64,000 nt of DNA from Streptomyces hawaiiensis (GTDB taxonomy: Bacteria > Actinomycetota > Actinomycetes > Streptomycetales > Streptomycetaceae): NCBI RefSeq assembly GCF_004803895.1, contig NZ_CP021978.1:3782001-3846000 (forward strand). Reading direction: 5' to 3'. Shown here in pieces: positions 8,220-16,318 of the stretch. The position numbers and the translations under genes are program-made. The notes beneath the pieces were generated by a model that did not search any database, was not told the DNA's origin, and saw nothing but the letters and a program-made list of their open reading frames with translations. Each line of letters opens with the position of its first letter. The first letter of the stretch is position 1.

Positions 8220-9029
8220 CCTGCGAGCTCACCGGCATCACAGAGCGATCGGCTTCGGCCGGAACGAACCCCACCAGCGTCCCGCCGCGGTATCAGCCCA
8301 CGGCAGAGGAAGGTCGACAGCCTCGGCGAGGGGCTGAAGATTTTCGGCAACGGCTTCCTGGAGGGCCTGAGGGCACCGTTCGAGTTTCTCGGCGACGCCC
8401 AGGCCGCCGTCACCGGCCAGAACGGTGGTGTAGGGGCCTTCGTCGACACGTACCTCCCTGTCCGCCCGGCCTACCGGCTCTACCGGGCCGAGTACCTGCT
8501 GCGGCAACAGGGCTGTGACGCGCTGGCGGACCTTTACTCGGATGCTGCGGACGAGCTTGCGCAGCAGCTCGCGGTGACTGGGGTCGGTGGACTCACGGGG
8601 TGGCGGCGACAGGCGTACGAGGCCGAGGAGTCGATCCTCAACTCGGGAGGGATCGCCCCCCGAAATGCCAAAGGCAAGTACGCCAAGCGTGACGGCGTAG
8701 AGGGGCGCGACGGCTCGAACGACGAACTGACGACCTGGGAAAACCTTATGCTGGACGGTGCGACGGTCATCGCCAGAGAAGTCTCGGTCAAGGCACCCGG
8801 ATTCAAGGTCCGGAAATTCGATGGCCTGGTCAACATAAACGGCCACTGGTACGGGATCGAAACCAAGGGCGGCTCAGCCAAGCGAAATCCGGACCAGAAG
8901 AAGTTCGACGACTGGCTGAATCTTCCTGGAAACACGGTCACCACGAAGGGCGGCCTCGTACTGGAAGGCGTATTCGACTCATGGATTCCGCCCGGTAGCA
9001 TGAAGTCCCGAGAGCACCTGGACGAGTAA
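8220..9029 (+). pseudogene. C-terminal end of a polymorphic toxin with restriction-fold nuclease domain
   Basis: An open frame without a proper 5' end runs from 8220 to the stop at 9029. It reads LGEGLKIFGNGFLEGLRAPF, then an alpha-helical linker, then a C-terminal domain with FDGLVNINGHWYGIETKGG. The spacing of Asp in FDGLV and the E-x-K of ETKGG fits a PD-(D/E)xK (REase-fold) toxin tip. Polymorphic toxins are large exported proteins whose last ~150 residues are the toxin; here the export and repeat parts are absent. A GTG at 8574 could give only the last 151 residues. Two small genes follow, in the place where immunity genes normally sit. Confidence 0.7.
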
Positions 9030-9118
9030 CCGGTCGATTCCGGTCGGGTAAGTTCGAGTCGAGTGAGCGGCGTGGGCGCCTGAGCGACGGGCTCCCACGC
9101 CGTATCGAAAGGACGGTC

Positions 9119-9472
9119 ATGAGCTACGACCTCGCATTCTGGTACGAGAGCGGTTCCCTTGACGCGGCGGCGGCATATCAGAAATACGACGCGATGACGG
9201 ATGGTGAGTCCGGGGTTACTGCGGAGAGTCCGCGAGTTGCCGATTTCTACCGGGATGTTCAGAAGGCTTATCAGGATCTGACGGAGGACACCACGGAGGA
9301 GGAAGCAGATCAATCCCCCTGGACTTCTTCCGTTTATTTCAACGGAGAGTACGTACTTGTCAACATCGCCTGGTCCCGGAAGAATGAAGTCTCCGACACC
9401 CTCATCACCATGGCGAAGAGCCGGGGACTTATGACCTATGACCCGCAGCGGGAGCTGGTCGTCGAAGCGTGA
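9119..9472 (+). CDS. Probable immunity protein for the adjacent toxin
   Basis: A 117-residue acidic protein, beginning MSYDLAFWYESGSLD, with a GAAAGGA ribosome site seven bases upstream of the ATG. No catalytic motif is visible. It starts 90 bp after a polymorphic-toxin C-terminus on the same strand, and its size, low pI and predicted alpha/beta make-up fit an immunity protein. The assignment is from context, and no family was recognised with certainty. Confidence 0.6.
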   Translation: MSYDLAFWYESGSLDAAAAYQKYDAMTDGESGVTAESPRVADFYRDVQKAYQDLTEDTTEEEADQSPWTSSVYFNGEYVLVNIAWSRKNEVSDTLITMAKSRGLMTYDPQRELVVEA

Positions 9473-9566
9473 CGTGCGCAAGTGGCCTGCCGTATGCCTG
9501 GCTGTCGGCGATCGCTACCACCGTTTGAGGCGGTTCCGGTCGCCCAACGGAGGAGGAGTCGGACTG

Positions 9567-9833
9567 ATGCTGGACATCGAAAAGGCGACCAGATTGGCCC
9601 AGAGGTTTCTGGATGAGGAAGTGAGCCACGAGGGAATGCCCTTCGCACTCGTCGAAGGAGAGCATGCTCAGGTCGGAAGCACGTTCTACTTCGATTGTCA
9701 GTCAGTCGCCTACCTCCGGAGCGGAGACATCCGGGACATGGCCATCGGCACGGGCTACGTGTGCGTGAACGGAGAGACCGGCAAGTGCCGCATGCTGGGA
9801 GCTGTCGAGTCCGCCAAGCTCGACCTGTTTTGA
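9567..9833 (+). CDS. Imm35/YrhB-like immunity protein
   Basis: An 88-residue protein. The ATG at 9567 has GGAGGAGG upstream. The pattern (a helix with ATRLAQRFLDEE, then FYFDCQSVAYLRSGD, then GTGYVCVNGETGKCRMLG) matches the small YrhB/Imm35 fold, found as an immunity protein in polymorphic toxin loci. It is the second gene after the toxin remnant. An orphan immunity role, protecting against the same toxin made by kin, is inferred. Confidence 0.65.
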   Translation: MLDIEKATRLAQRFLDEEVSHEGMPFALVEGEHAQVGSTFYFDCQSVAYLRSGDIRDMAIGTGYVCVNGETGKCRMLGAVESAKLDLF

Positions 9834-9893
9834 CCAGTCTCTCAAGATTTCCTCTGTAGCGGCGTTGGGAAACAGGCTCGTGGCCCGCCACGC

Positions 9894-10142
9894 GTGCCAC
9901 AGGCGAACTGGACGCTGTCCCGGATCCGTATCGTGCACACGGATGATCAGTTGATCGCCATGGCGCGAGACATGCTGAAGGCAGCTGGCCTGCATGGGCA
10001 CAAGTACGCCATCGACGTCATTCTGGCCGCTGTGGCCGGGCGGGAAGCCGCGCAGGGAGCTCAGGCAACAGTCTTCACCTCCGACACCGACGACATGAAT
10101 CAACTCCTCGCGGGGCACCCCGTGCGAGTCGAGAAGGTCTGA
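9894..10142 (+). pseudogene. PIN-domain (VapC-like) C-terminal remnant
   Basis: The last ~60 residues read LHGHKYAIDVILAAVAG and then TVFTSDTDDMNQLLAGHPVR, the usual C-terminal half of a PIN-domain ribonuclease with the late acidic residues (AID and SDxDD). The N-terminal half with the first catalytic Asp is missing, and no ribosome site precedes the frame. The 5' break falls next to CCACGCGTGCCAC at about 9889, a motif also seen near other island borders. Confidence 0.7.
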
Positions 10143-10172
10143 CGAAACGCCGCCCGCGCTGCACTCCGACCA

Positions 10173-10241
10173 CTCGCCGGCTCCCCCGAGCACAGCACCC
10201 CCATGTCGGACAGCACCCACCGGCACGTATTCAGCACACAT
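10173..10241. repeat. 69-bp element-end repeat, copy 1
   Basis: This 69-bp stretch, from CTCGCCGGCTCC to CAGCACACAT, matches 11663-11731 over its whole length without gaps and with roughly one base in five changed. The same right end, TTCAGCACACA, also begins the segment in front of att copy 3 at 18592. It is therefore part of the conserved terminal region of the integrated elements. Confidence 0.75.
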
Positions 10242-10347
10242 AGGAGCGGGAAGCACTGCGAACACAGAAGAAGTGCGGAGGAGTGTTTCCCCTGGCCAGA
10301 CGCCCCGTGGCCCGCATCTCCGCAGGTCACAGCCCCGCCCCGTGAAA

Positions 10348-10390
10348 CTCCTAAAGCGGGTGTCGCAGGTGCGAATCCTGCCGGGGGCAC
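10348..10390 (+). repeat. att copy 2: tRNA-Arg 3'-end repeat
   Basis: The 43 bp match tRNA-Arg positions 5126-5168 with one change (T to G in the T-loop). No 5' tRNA half is present, so it is not a functional tRNA. It marks the junction between two island segments. The 118 bp before it resemble those before att copy 3, including a shared TCCGCAGGTCACAGCCCC. Confidence 0.92.
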
Positions 10391-10408
10391 AACACGTTAA
10401 GCCGCTGG

Positions 10409-10428
10409 CCTGGGGTTTTCTCCCCAGG
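10409..10428 (+). terminator. Hairpin after att copy 2
   Basis: CCTGGGG and its near-complement CCCCAGG enclose TTTTCT, forming a short hairpin 19 bp after att copy 2. A similar AGGAGG/CCTCCC hairpin lies the same distance after att copy 3 (about 18775-18795). They may be remains of the terminator that follows a tRNA gene. Confidence 0.6.
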
Positions 10429-10439
10429 AAGGCGCTCTG

Positions 10440-10660
10440 GTCGGCCTCGGACTCGTCGTCCGGGGCTGTTTGCGTGAGCGGACGGGGATACTCCGGCCGT
10501 GACCGTGGTGGCCAGGACCCAGCCGGCCGCGAGCAGCCCATAAGGCCGGCCATTGTCCGCTGCCGCGCGGCGCGGAGGCGCCTTCCTGCGCGAACCTGAC
10601 GATCGGCACCAGCAGATCGAGTGTGTAGAAGGCGGCGTTGAATCCGGGGATGACCGCATC
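10440..10660 (-). pseudogene. Remnant of a membrane protein C-terminus
   Basis: On the minus strand, from 10660, the reading is DAVIPGFNAAFYTLDLLVPI followed by VRFAQEGASAPRGSGQW; after one extra T it continues as YGLLAAGWVLATTVTAGVS. This two-part pattern (a FTLDLLLPV-type helix, then a GWxLATTVxAG helix) resembles the C-terminus of a large Streptomyces membrane-associated protein family. The frameshift and the missing 5' part make it non-functional. Confidence 0.6.
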
Positions 10661-10689
10661 GTGCCAGCATGCACTCTGCCGGCCGACCG

Positions 10690-10917
10690 TCTCGTGACGA
10701 CGCCCTGTGAAGCCTCCTCGCAGTCCGGGGCATGCAGGACGCCGTGGTCGGGCCCGCGCCGGGCGTCCAGGTTCCGCAGCTCCCAGCCTGTCGGCCTGCG
10801 GGACCCGAGGATCTCCCGCTCGATCGGCGCCGGAAGCCGTGTGGTGGGGACGTCGCCGTAGAGGACGCCGTCAACGGCCTTACATGGGCCGGAACTTGCA
10901 CCCACAGCGTGTACCAG
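10690..10917 (-). pseudogene. Decayed DUF6233-like fragment
   Basis: On the minus strand, from about 10917, the reading is WYTLWVQVPAHVRP; after a small frameshift it continues as DGVLYGDVPTTRLPAP, then PTGWELRNLDARRG and VLHAPDCEEA. The order of these segments is that of DUF6233 proteins, common accessory proteins in Streptomyces. There is no start and no correct end, and it runs into the membrane-protein remnant. Confidence 0.5.
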
Positions 10918-11138
10918 GCAGGCTCTACGGGACCGTTCTCGCGGGGAGTGTGAGGGCGAAGTGGATTCCGTGGCGGTCAGCTGGGACTGTCAGGATCGCC
11001 GGACACCCGCGAGTCCGAGTCCCTGTCCTCGGGCCCGTCTGGCCTCGCGCCGGTGCAGGAGGCCGATGTAAAGGCCACGGGAGGGACGAAGAGGCGGAGC
11101 CGACCGCCTACAGCAGCAACTCCTCGAAGGATGTGTCC

Positions 11139-11585
11139 ATGCGGCTGGCCCTGAAGACGTCGGAACCTGTGCGAACCCGGTCCAGACGGAGGATCCTCAT
11201 CACACTTCTGGTTGCCGCTGTCACCGCCGCCCTGGCGATCGGCTGCATCGCGGTGGCCAACGCGGTGAACCAGCCGGAGCTCCGGCTACGCGGCATCCCC
11301 GGCAGCGGCATGCTGAACGCCGCCGCGCTCTCCGACGCCGCACTCACGGTGGACGTGGTTGATCTCAGCGACGACGAGGCGCTGGGCAACGAGGCATTGC
11401 GCACTGTCGAGGCCAGGCTGAACGGCGAGATCGTCCCCACCCGCTGGATCGGAAGCCACCGGGTGCTCGATCTGGGGGCGTTGCGGGACGGGGAGTACGA
11501 ACTGACGGTGACCGCCGACCCAGGCCTGCTCTCGGCTGAGATCAATCTCAGTCGCCGCTTCATCGTGGACACCACCCAGCCCTGA
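11139..11585 (+). CDS. Membrane-anchored Ig-like-domain protein, probably truncated
   Basis: A 148-residue protein. After a basic start (SEPVRTRSRRR), one membrane segment (ILITLLVAAVTAALAIGCIA) is followed by an extracellular beta-rich domain of the type found in front of cell-wall-active domains (VDVVDLSDDEALGNE ... FIVDTTQP). Full-length relatives usually continue after VDTTxP into a catalytic domain, but here the stop follows at once, so the protein may be cut. The ATG at 11139 has GAAGGA upstream. Confidence 0.6.
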   Translation: MRLALKTSEPVRTRSRRRILITLLVAAVTAALAIGCIAVANAVNQPELRLRGIPGSGMLNAAALSDAALTVDVVDLSDDEALGNEALRTVEARLNGEIVPTRWIGSHRVLDLGALRDGEYELTVTADPGLLSAEINLSRRFIVDTTQP

Positions 11586-11662
11586 CCTCAAGGTCCCGAC
11601 GTGTGCTGAGCTCGCCCACGAGCACCTCCCGCCGCCGACCCTGCGGTCCGAGAGTGAAACAG

Positions 11663-11731
11663 CTCGCCGGCTCCTCTGAGTAACCCATGCCCTCGTCGGA
11701 AAGCGTCCACCGGCACGTACTCAGCACACAT
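11663..11731. repeat. 69-bp element-end repeat, copy 2
   Basis: This copy matches 10173-10241 end to end without gaps, but no att core follows it. Instead the sequence passes straight into an oxidoreductase fragment. It is probably the end of a further element whose att side has been lost by deletion or recombination. Confidence 0.7.
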
Positions 11732-11746
11732 GGGCCGGCCAGGCAC

Positions 11747-12100
11747 GGCGGTGCGGTCGTGATCGGAACGGCCGGCCCCGGCAACCACGCCTACCTGTGC
11801 GTGCTCGGGGCAACACCGGTCGAGTACGGAGATGGTCTGGCCGACCGCGTACGCCAGGTTGCGCCCGACGGGGTGGACGCCGCTCTGGACGCGTCGGGAC
11901 GCGGCTCCGTGTCGGCCCTGATCGAGCTGACCGGCGATAGGAGACGGGGCATCACCCTCGCCGATGCCCGGGCCTCTGACCTCGGAGTGCGATACGTCTA
12001 CGACGAGCCGCACGGTATGCCAGGCGTCCTCGGGCAGGTGGCGGCGATGGCGGCCGCCGGCAGCCTCACCCCATGCCAATCGCTCGCACCTACCTCATGA
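11747..12100 (+). pseudogene. Quinone oxidoreductase/alcohol dehydrogenase fragment
   Basis: The frame reads AVVIGTAGPGNHAYLCVLGA then TPVEYGDGLADRVR and GVDAALDASGRGSVSALIEL. This is the middle of the NADPH-binding half of a medium-chain zinc-free reductase. The N-terminal catalytic domain and the last ~60 residues are absent, and the 5' break lies at the element-end repeat. It is therefore a gene cut by the recombination that made this junction. Confidence 0.8.
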
Positions 12101-12160
12101 CCGATGCAGGCGCTGCACACCGTGACAGCCAGAGCCGCCACGTCCGCGGAATGCTCGCTC

Positions 12161-13606
12161 TCACGTGGGCAACCGGGCGCTGACCTCTCTCGGACAGACC
12201 CGCACACTCTGATCGGCCACCGCCGAGGCGAGCACGGTCACGGCGTCGTCGATGGCACCGTCGGCGAGATTGCCGTAACCCAGGACGAGGCAGTTCGCCG
12301 GTTCTCCGAGGTCCATCTGGTAGGAGCGCAGGTCGACCAGCCGGAGTCCGCGGGCGGCCGCGGCCGTGACGACGCCGGCCGCGTCGGCACCGTCGCCGAG
12401 GTGGGCCACCAGGTGCAGGCCGGCGGCCGTACCGGTGACCCGGCACGTCGGCAGCCGGGTGCTCAGTGCGTCGAGCAGGGCGGTCCGCCGGGCCCGGTAG
12501 CGCCGTCGCACCGATCGGAGGTGCCGCTCATAGCCACCGGTCCGGATCAAGCGGGCGAACGCCAGTTGGTCCAGCACCGGCGGGCCGGACCGGGCGGTGC
12601 CGCTCGTCTGCAGCACCCGGCACCATCGTGGCGGCGCGACCACCCAACCGATGCCCAGGGCCGGCGACAGAGTCTTGCTGACCGAACCCAGCAGCACGAC
12701 CCGCTGCGGGCACATCCCCTGGACCGCACTCAGCGGCCGGTGGTCGTAGCGGAACTCGGAGTCGTAGTCGTCCTCCAGCACCACACCGTCGACCCGCCGC
12801 GCCCACGCCACGAGCGCGGCGCGGCGCTCCGCCGTGAGCGTGACTCCGGTCGGGAACTGGTGGGCCGGTGTGCTGAGCACCGCGCGGATCGCAGGGTCAC
12901 GGTCCAACTCAGCTACCCGAAGGCCGTGTTCGTCCACCGGAACCGGCACGACACTCAGCCCGGCCTCGCGTGCCACGTGGTGCAGGCGTGTCCAGCCGGG
13001 GTCCTCGACGGCCACGCGGGCGATCCCCTCCGCTCGCAGGGCGCGGAACAGACGGGCGGCGCCGTCCGTGACACCTGTGGAGATCGAGACGTCGTCGGTG
13101 TCCGCCACGACGCCCCGGCAGCGGTGCAGGTGGTCCGCCAGGACCCGGCGAAGCTCCAGGTGTCCGCCCGGCACGGGAAAACCCAGGTCGAGGAACGGCA
13201 CACGGCGCGTCTGGTCGCGGAGCGCCTCACCCCACCGGGACCGCGGAAAGGCGCGTAGGTCGGGAAGGCCCGGCGTCAGGTCGTACCGCGTCGGCGGCGT
13301 CGGCAGTCGGTCGGCGTCCGGCTGCGCGGGCGCGGCATCGGGAGACCAACGCACTCTGGTGGCTGACCCGACCCGCGCGTCCAGATATCCCTCGGCGACC
13401 AGTTGTGCGTACGCCTGCGTGACGACCCAGCGGGAACAGCCCAGTTCGGCGGCCAGGAGGCGGCTTGGCGGCAGGGCGCTGCCCGTAGGAAGCCGCCCGG
13501 AGCGGACCGCAGCCCGCAGCGCGCGGGTCAACCGCTCATGCTTCGCGCCGGTGGCGGGGAGGTCGAGCAGCGCGCCCCACGCGAGATTGGTCTGGGATTC
13601 GGTCAC
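12161..13606 (-). CDS. MocR/PdxR-type GntR regulator with aminotransferase domain
   Basis: A 481-residue protein with an N-terminal GntR winged helix (LPPSRLLAAELGCSRWVVTQ) joined to a fold-type I aminotransferase domain. The cofactor aspartate region (EDDYDSEFRYD) and the PLP lysine in LGSVSKTLSPALG (about residue 311) are present. Such proteins sense PLP or PLP-bound amines and often control vitamin B6 or amine genes. It is divergent from an aldo/keto reductase gene (66 bp apart). A pyridoxal reductase role for that neighbour is therefore plausible, but not shown. Confidence 0.9.
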   Translation of the reverse strand: MTESQTNLAWGALLDLPATGAKHERLTRALRAAVRSGRLPTGSALPPSRLLAAELGCSRWVVTQAYAQLVAEGYLDARVGSATRVRWSPDAAPAQPDADRLPTPPTRYDLTPGLPDLRAFPRSRWGEALRDQTRRVPFLDLGFPVPGGHLELRRVLADHLHRCRGVVADTDDVSISTGVTDGAARLFRALRAEGIARVAVEDPGWTRLHHVAREAGLSVVPVPVDEHGLRVAELDRDPAIRAVLSTPAHQFPTGVTLTAERRAALVAWARRVDGVVLEDDYDSEFRYDHRPLSAVQGMCPQRVVLLGSVSKTLSPALGIGWVVAPPRWCRVLQTSGTARSGPPVLDQLAFARLIRTGGYERHLRSVRRRYRARRTALLDALSTRLPTCRVTGTAAGLHLVAHLGDGADAAGVVTAAAARGLRLVDLRSYQMDLGEPANCLVLGYGNLADGAIDDAVTVLASAVADQSVRVCPREVSARLPT

Positions 13607-13672
13607 ACCATTGGATCGTAGGGCCTCGCCAATCGTCGTTAGCGTGGATCGCGATCACGACAGGAGGTCGAC
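13607..13672. promoter_or_regulatory. Divergent MocR/AKR control region with palindrome
   Basis: The 66-bp gap holds two TGGATCG repeats (about 13612 and 13645). The second forms the palindrome GATCGCGATC at 13647-13656. MocR proteins bind repeats between divergent genes, so these are the best candidate sites. The AKR ribosome site CAGGAGG lies just after them. Confidence 0.5.
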
Positions 13673-14638
13673 GTGGAACAGAGGATGCTGTCCGACGGCG
13701 GTTCGGGGCTCGGCGTGAGCGCGCTGTGTCTGGGAACCATGCACTTCGGTACGACGGTCGACGAACGGCGGGCGTTCGCCGTCCTCGATCGGTTCACCGA
13801 GGCAGGCGGCACGTTCATCGACACCGCCAACACCTACGCGTTCTGGGTGCCCGGCGGCACCGGTGCGGAGAGCGAGGAGCTGTTGGGCCGGTGGCTGGCG
13901 TCCCGGCGGGCCCGCGAGCGCGTCGTGTTGGCCACCAAGGTGGGCGCGCTGCCCGATCCACCGGGTGCCGCCTGGCCGCAGCACGCGGAAGGGCTGTCCC
14001 ACAAGGTGGTCCGGGATCAAGCAGTGGCCGGCATGCGCCGCCTGGGCACCGATCATCTCGACGTCTACTACGCCCACATCGAGGATCGCCGTACACCGCT
14101 GGAAGACACGGTGGCCGCCTTCGGGTCACTCATGGGCGAGGGCCTGGTCCGGGTTGCCGGGTGCAGCAACCACGCCGCCTGGCGTGTCGCCCAAGCCCGT
14201 GAGCTCGCCAAGGCCGCGGGCCTGCCGGGATTCAGCTGCGTCCAGCAGCGCCACACCTACCTACGACCGCGACCGGGCGCCGAGTTCGGTGCGAACCCGC
14301 ACATCAGCGACGAGTTGCTCGACTACGCGCGCGAGGAGCCCGACCTGACGGTGCTCGGCTACTCGGTGCTGCTCTCCGGCGCCTACACCCGCTCCGACCG
14401 GCCGCTGCCCGAGCAGTACGACCACGCGGACAGCAGACGACGGCTGGAGGTACTGGCCGACGTGGCGAAGGAGCTGGGTGCGACGCGGAACCAGGTGGTC
14501 CTCGCCTGGCTGCTCCGCGGCAACCCGCCGGTGCTGCCGGTGCTCGGCGTCAGCTCGGTGAGCCAACTCGACGAGTGCCTCGGCGCGCTGGACCTGGAAC
14601 TGGACGACGAGCTGCGGCACCGCCTCGACAACGCCTGA
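13673..14638 (+). CDS. Aldo/keto reductase
   Basis: A 321-residue protein with a complete (beta/alpha)8 reductase pattern: GTMHFGTTVDE near the start, the catalytic Asp and Tyr in FIDTANTYAFW (about residue 50), and the lysine strand VVLATKVGALPD. The GTG at 13673 has CAGGAGG at good spacing. It reduces an aldehyde or ketone with NADPH; the substrate is unknown. The MocR neighbour suggests a pyridoxal-like or amine-derived substrate (inference). An MFS gene follows on the same strand after 165 bp. Confidence 0.9.
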   Translation: MEQRMLSDGGSGLGVSALCLGTMHFGTTVDERRAFAVLDRFTEAGGTFIDTANTYAFWVPGGTGAESEELLGRWLASRRARERVVLATKVGALPDPPGAAWPQHAEGLSHKVVRDQAVAGMRRLGTDHLDVYYAHIEDRRTPLEDTVAAFGSLMGEGLVRVAGCSNHAAWRVAQARELAKAAGLPGFSCVQQRHTYLRPRPGAEFGANPHISDELLDYAREEPDLTVLGYSVLLSGAYTRSDRPLPEQYDHADSRRRLEVLADVAKELGATRNQVVLAWLLRGNPPVLPVLGVSSVSQLDECLGALDLELDDELRHRLDNA

Positions 14639-14803
14639 TCAACTCACGCGACGACGACACCGCGCCGACGGGCCCTGACGTCCCGCTCCCTGAGCGCTGC
14701 TGGGGGCCGTCCCACCAGGCCCCGACCCCTGTCCCGGCCCGGGCTCCGTGCCGCAACGCCTCCGGTCCCGGACTCCCGCCGCTGGGCGCAACTGGAGGTA
14801 CTC

Positions 14804-16039
14804 GTGACCCGTGTCCGTGACCACCGGACCGTCCTGCTCCGAGCCCGCGTTGCGACATCGCTGGCCTTCCTGGCCTTCGGGACCGCGTTGGGCGCCTGGA
14901 CCTCCCGCATCCCCGCGATCAAGCAGCGGCTCGACCTCGGCGACGGACAGTTGGCCGTCGGGCTGCTCGCCTTCGCCGCCGGTGCGATCACCGGCATGCA
15001 GGTGGTCGGTCGTCTCCTCGACCGGTGGGGCAGCCGTACGGTGCTGGTCCCGATGGTCTTCGTCGAGGGAGTGTTCCTGATCCTGCCCGCCCTGGCGGTC
15101 GACGTGGTGACCCTCGCCGTCGCCCTCTACGCGTTCGGCACCGTTCACGGCACCCTCAACATCGCCATGAACGCCCATGCCGTCGAGATGGAACGCGCCG
15201 CCGGCAGGCCGCTCATGTCGACCTTCCACGCGATCTACAGCATCGGTGGTTTCGTCGGGGCGGCGGCCGGTGGCGTGTCCGCCCATGCCGGTTCCGCGGC
15301 GGTCACCACGTTTCTCTCCGTCGGCGCCGCCATCGTCGCGGCCGCCCTGTGGACGGCGCGCTGGGCGTTGCCCGCCGCCGCCGTCCCACCGGTGACCCGG
15401 GACCGCTCCACGATCGGAGACGACTGTCCACAGCGGAGCACTGCCGCTCCGGCCGGAGTGCAGTTCCTCGGGATCCTGGCCTTCTGCTGCCTGGTCGGAG
15501 AGGGCGCGGCGGCCGACTGGAGCAGCGTCTACCTGCGCGACACGCTGGGTAGCGGAGCCGGGTTCGCGGCTACCGCGTATGCCGCATTCTCGATCATGAT
15601 GGTGGCCGGCCGACTTGTCGGGGACCGCCTGACGGCGCGGGTCGGCCCGGTCGCCCTGGTACGGGGCTGCGGCGCCGTCGCAGCGGTCGGCCTCGGCGCC
15701 GCGCTGCTGGTCGGCCACCCGCTGGCAGGCATCGTCGGCTTCGGCTGTCTCGGTGCCGGTCTGTCCTGCATCGCGCCGCAGGTGTTCTCCGCCGCCGGCA
15801 GCCGCTACCCGACGCATGCCGGCCGCGCGATCGCCCGCGTGGCCAGCATCGGCTACCTCGGTTTCCTGACCGGGCCGCTGCTCATCGGCGCCGTAGCGGA
15901 ACTGACCGGCCTGGCATGGGCGCTGACCATCCCGGTGGTCCTCGCACTGTTCGTCACGCTGACGGCCGCCGCCCTGCGGCCACGACCGTCGGGGGTGGAT
16001 CCGTCGTGGGAGGCCGGTCCGCGCACGTCGTCCGGGTGA
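14804..16039 (+). CDS. MFS transporter (YbjJ-like)
   Basis: A 411-residue protein with about 12 hydrophobic segments. The early GAWTSRIPAIKQRLDLGDGQ and the following GRLLDRWGSRTVL loop are typical of the YbjJ-type sugar/drug MFS group. The GTG at 14804 has GGAGG upstream. It lies downstream of the aldo/keto reductase and may export or import the substrate or product of that enzyme. It is part of the second island segment. Confidence 0.9.
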   Translation: MTRVRDHRTVLLRARVATSLAFLAFGTALGAWTSRIPAIKQRLDLGDGQLAVGLLAFAAGAITGMQVVGRLLDRWGSRTVLVPMVFVEGVFLILPALAVDVVTLAVALYAFGTVHGTLNIAMNAHAVEMERAAGRPLMSTFHAIYSIGGFVGAAAGGVSAHAGSAAVTTFLSVGAAIVAAALWTARWALPAAAVPPVTRDRSTIGDDCPQRSTAAPAGVQFLGILAFCCLVGEGAAADWSSVYLRDTLGSGAGFAATAYAAFSIMMVAGRLVGDRLTARVGPVALVRGCGAVAAVGLGAALLVGHPLAGIVGFGCLGAGLSCIAPQVFSAAGSRYPTHAGRAIARVASIGYLGFLTGPLLIGAVAELTGLAWALTIPVVLALFVTLTAAALRPRPSGVDPSWEAGPRTSSG

Positions 16040-16098
16040 CTGGTTTTGTTGGTGGAGTCCAGGCTCTGCCACAGATCTTGGGGAGCGGTCGCGGAGCA

Positions 16099-16167
16099 TC
16101 AGTGGAGCAGGATCATCTTGCGGAGGAGTTCGAATCCGGCACGTCCGCAGAGCTGCCTTTTGAGCTG
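16099..16167 (-). pseudogene. ISL3-type transposase C-terminal scrap
   Basis: The minus strand encodes QLKRQLCGRAGFELLRKM and ends with ILLH and a stop. The signature LKRQxxGRAGFxLLRxxxLL is the last part of ISL3-family transposases. Only ~22 residues remain, so an insertion sequence once ended here. The 280-bp gap around it holds no other recognisable gene. Confidence 0.75.
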
Positions 16168-16318
16168 GGGAGTGCCCCCACACAGACTCCTACCGGGGGC
16201 CGGATGGCATGGCATCCGATGCGATGACGTCGCCGATGGTGGCCATGGGGCCGAGGGTAGGTACGCCGTGGATCGGGCGCGCTGAGCAATGCCCGATCCG
16301 CTTCTGCGGCAGGGGTGT

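Noticed and set aside
10348..10390. A second tRNA-Arg gene
   Set aside because: Only the 3' half is present; there is no D-arm or 5' acceptor strand, so it is an att copy.
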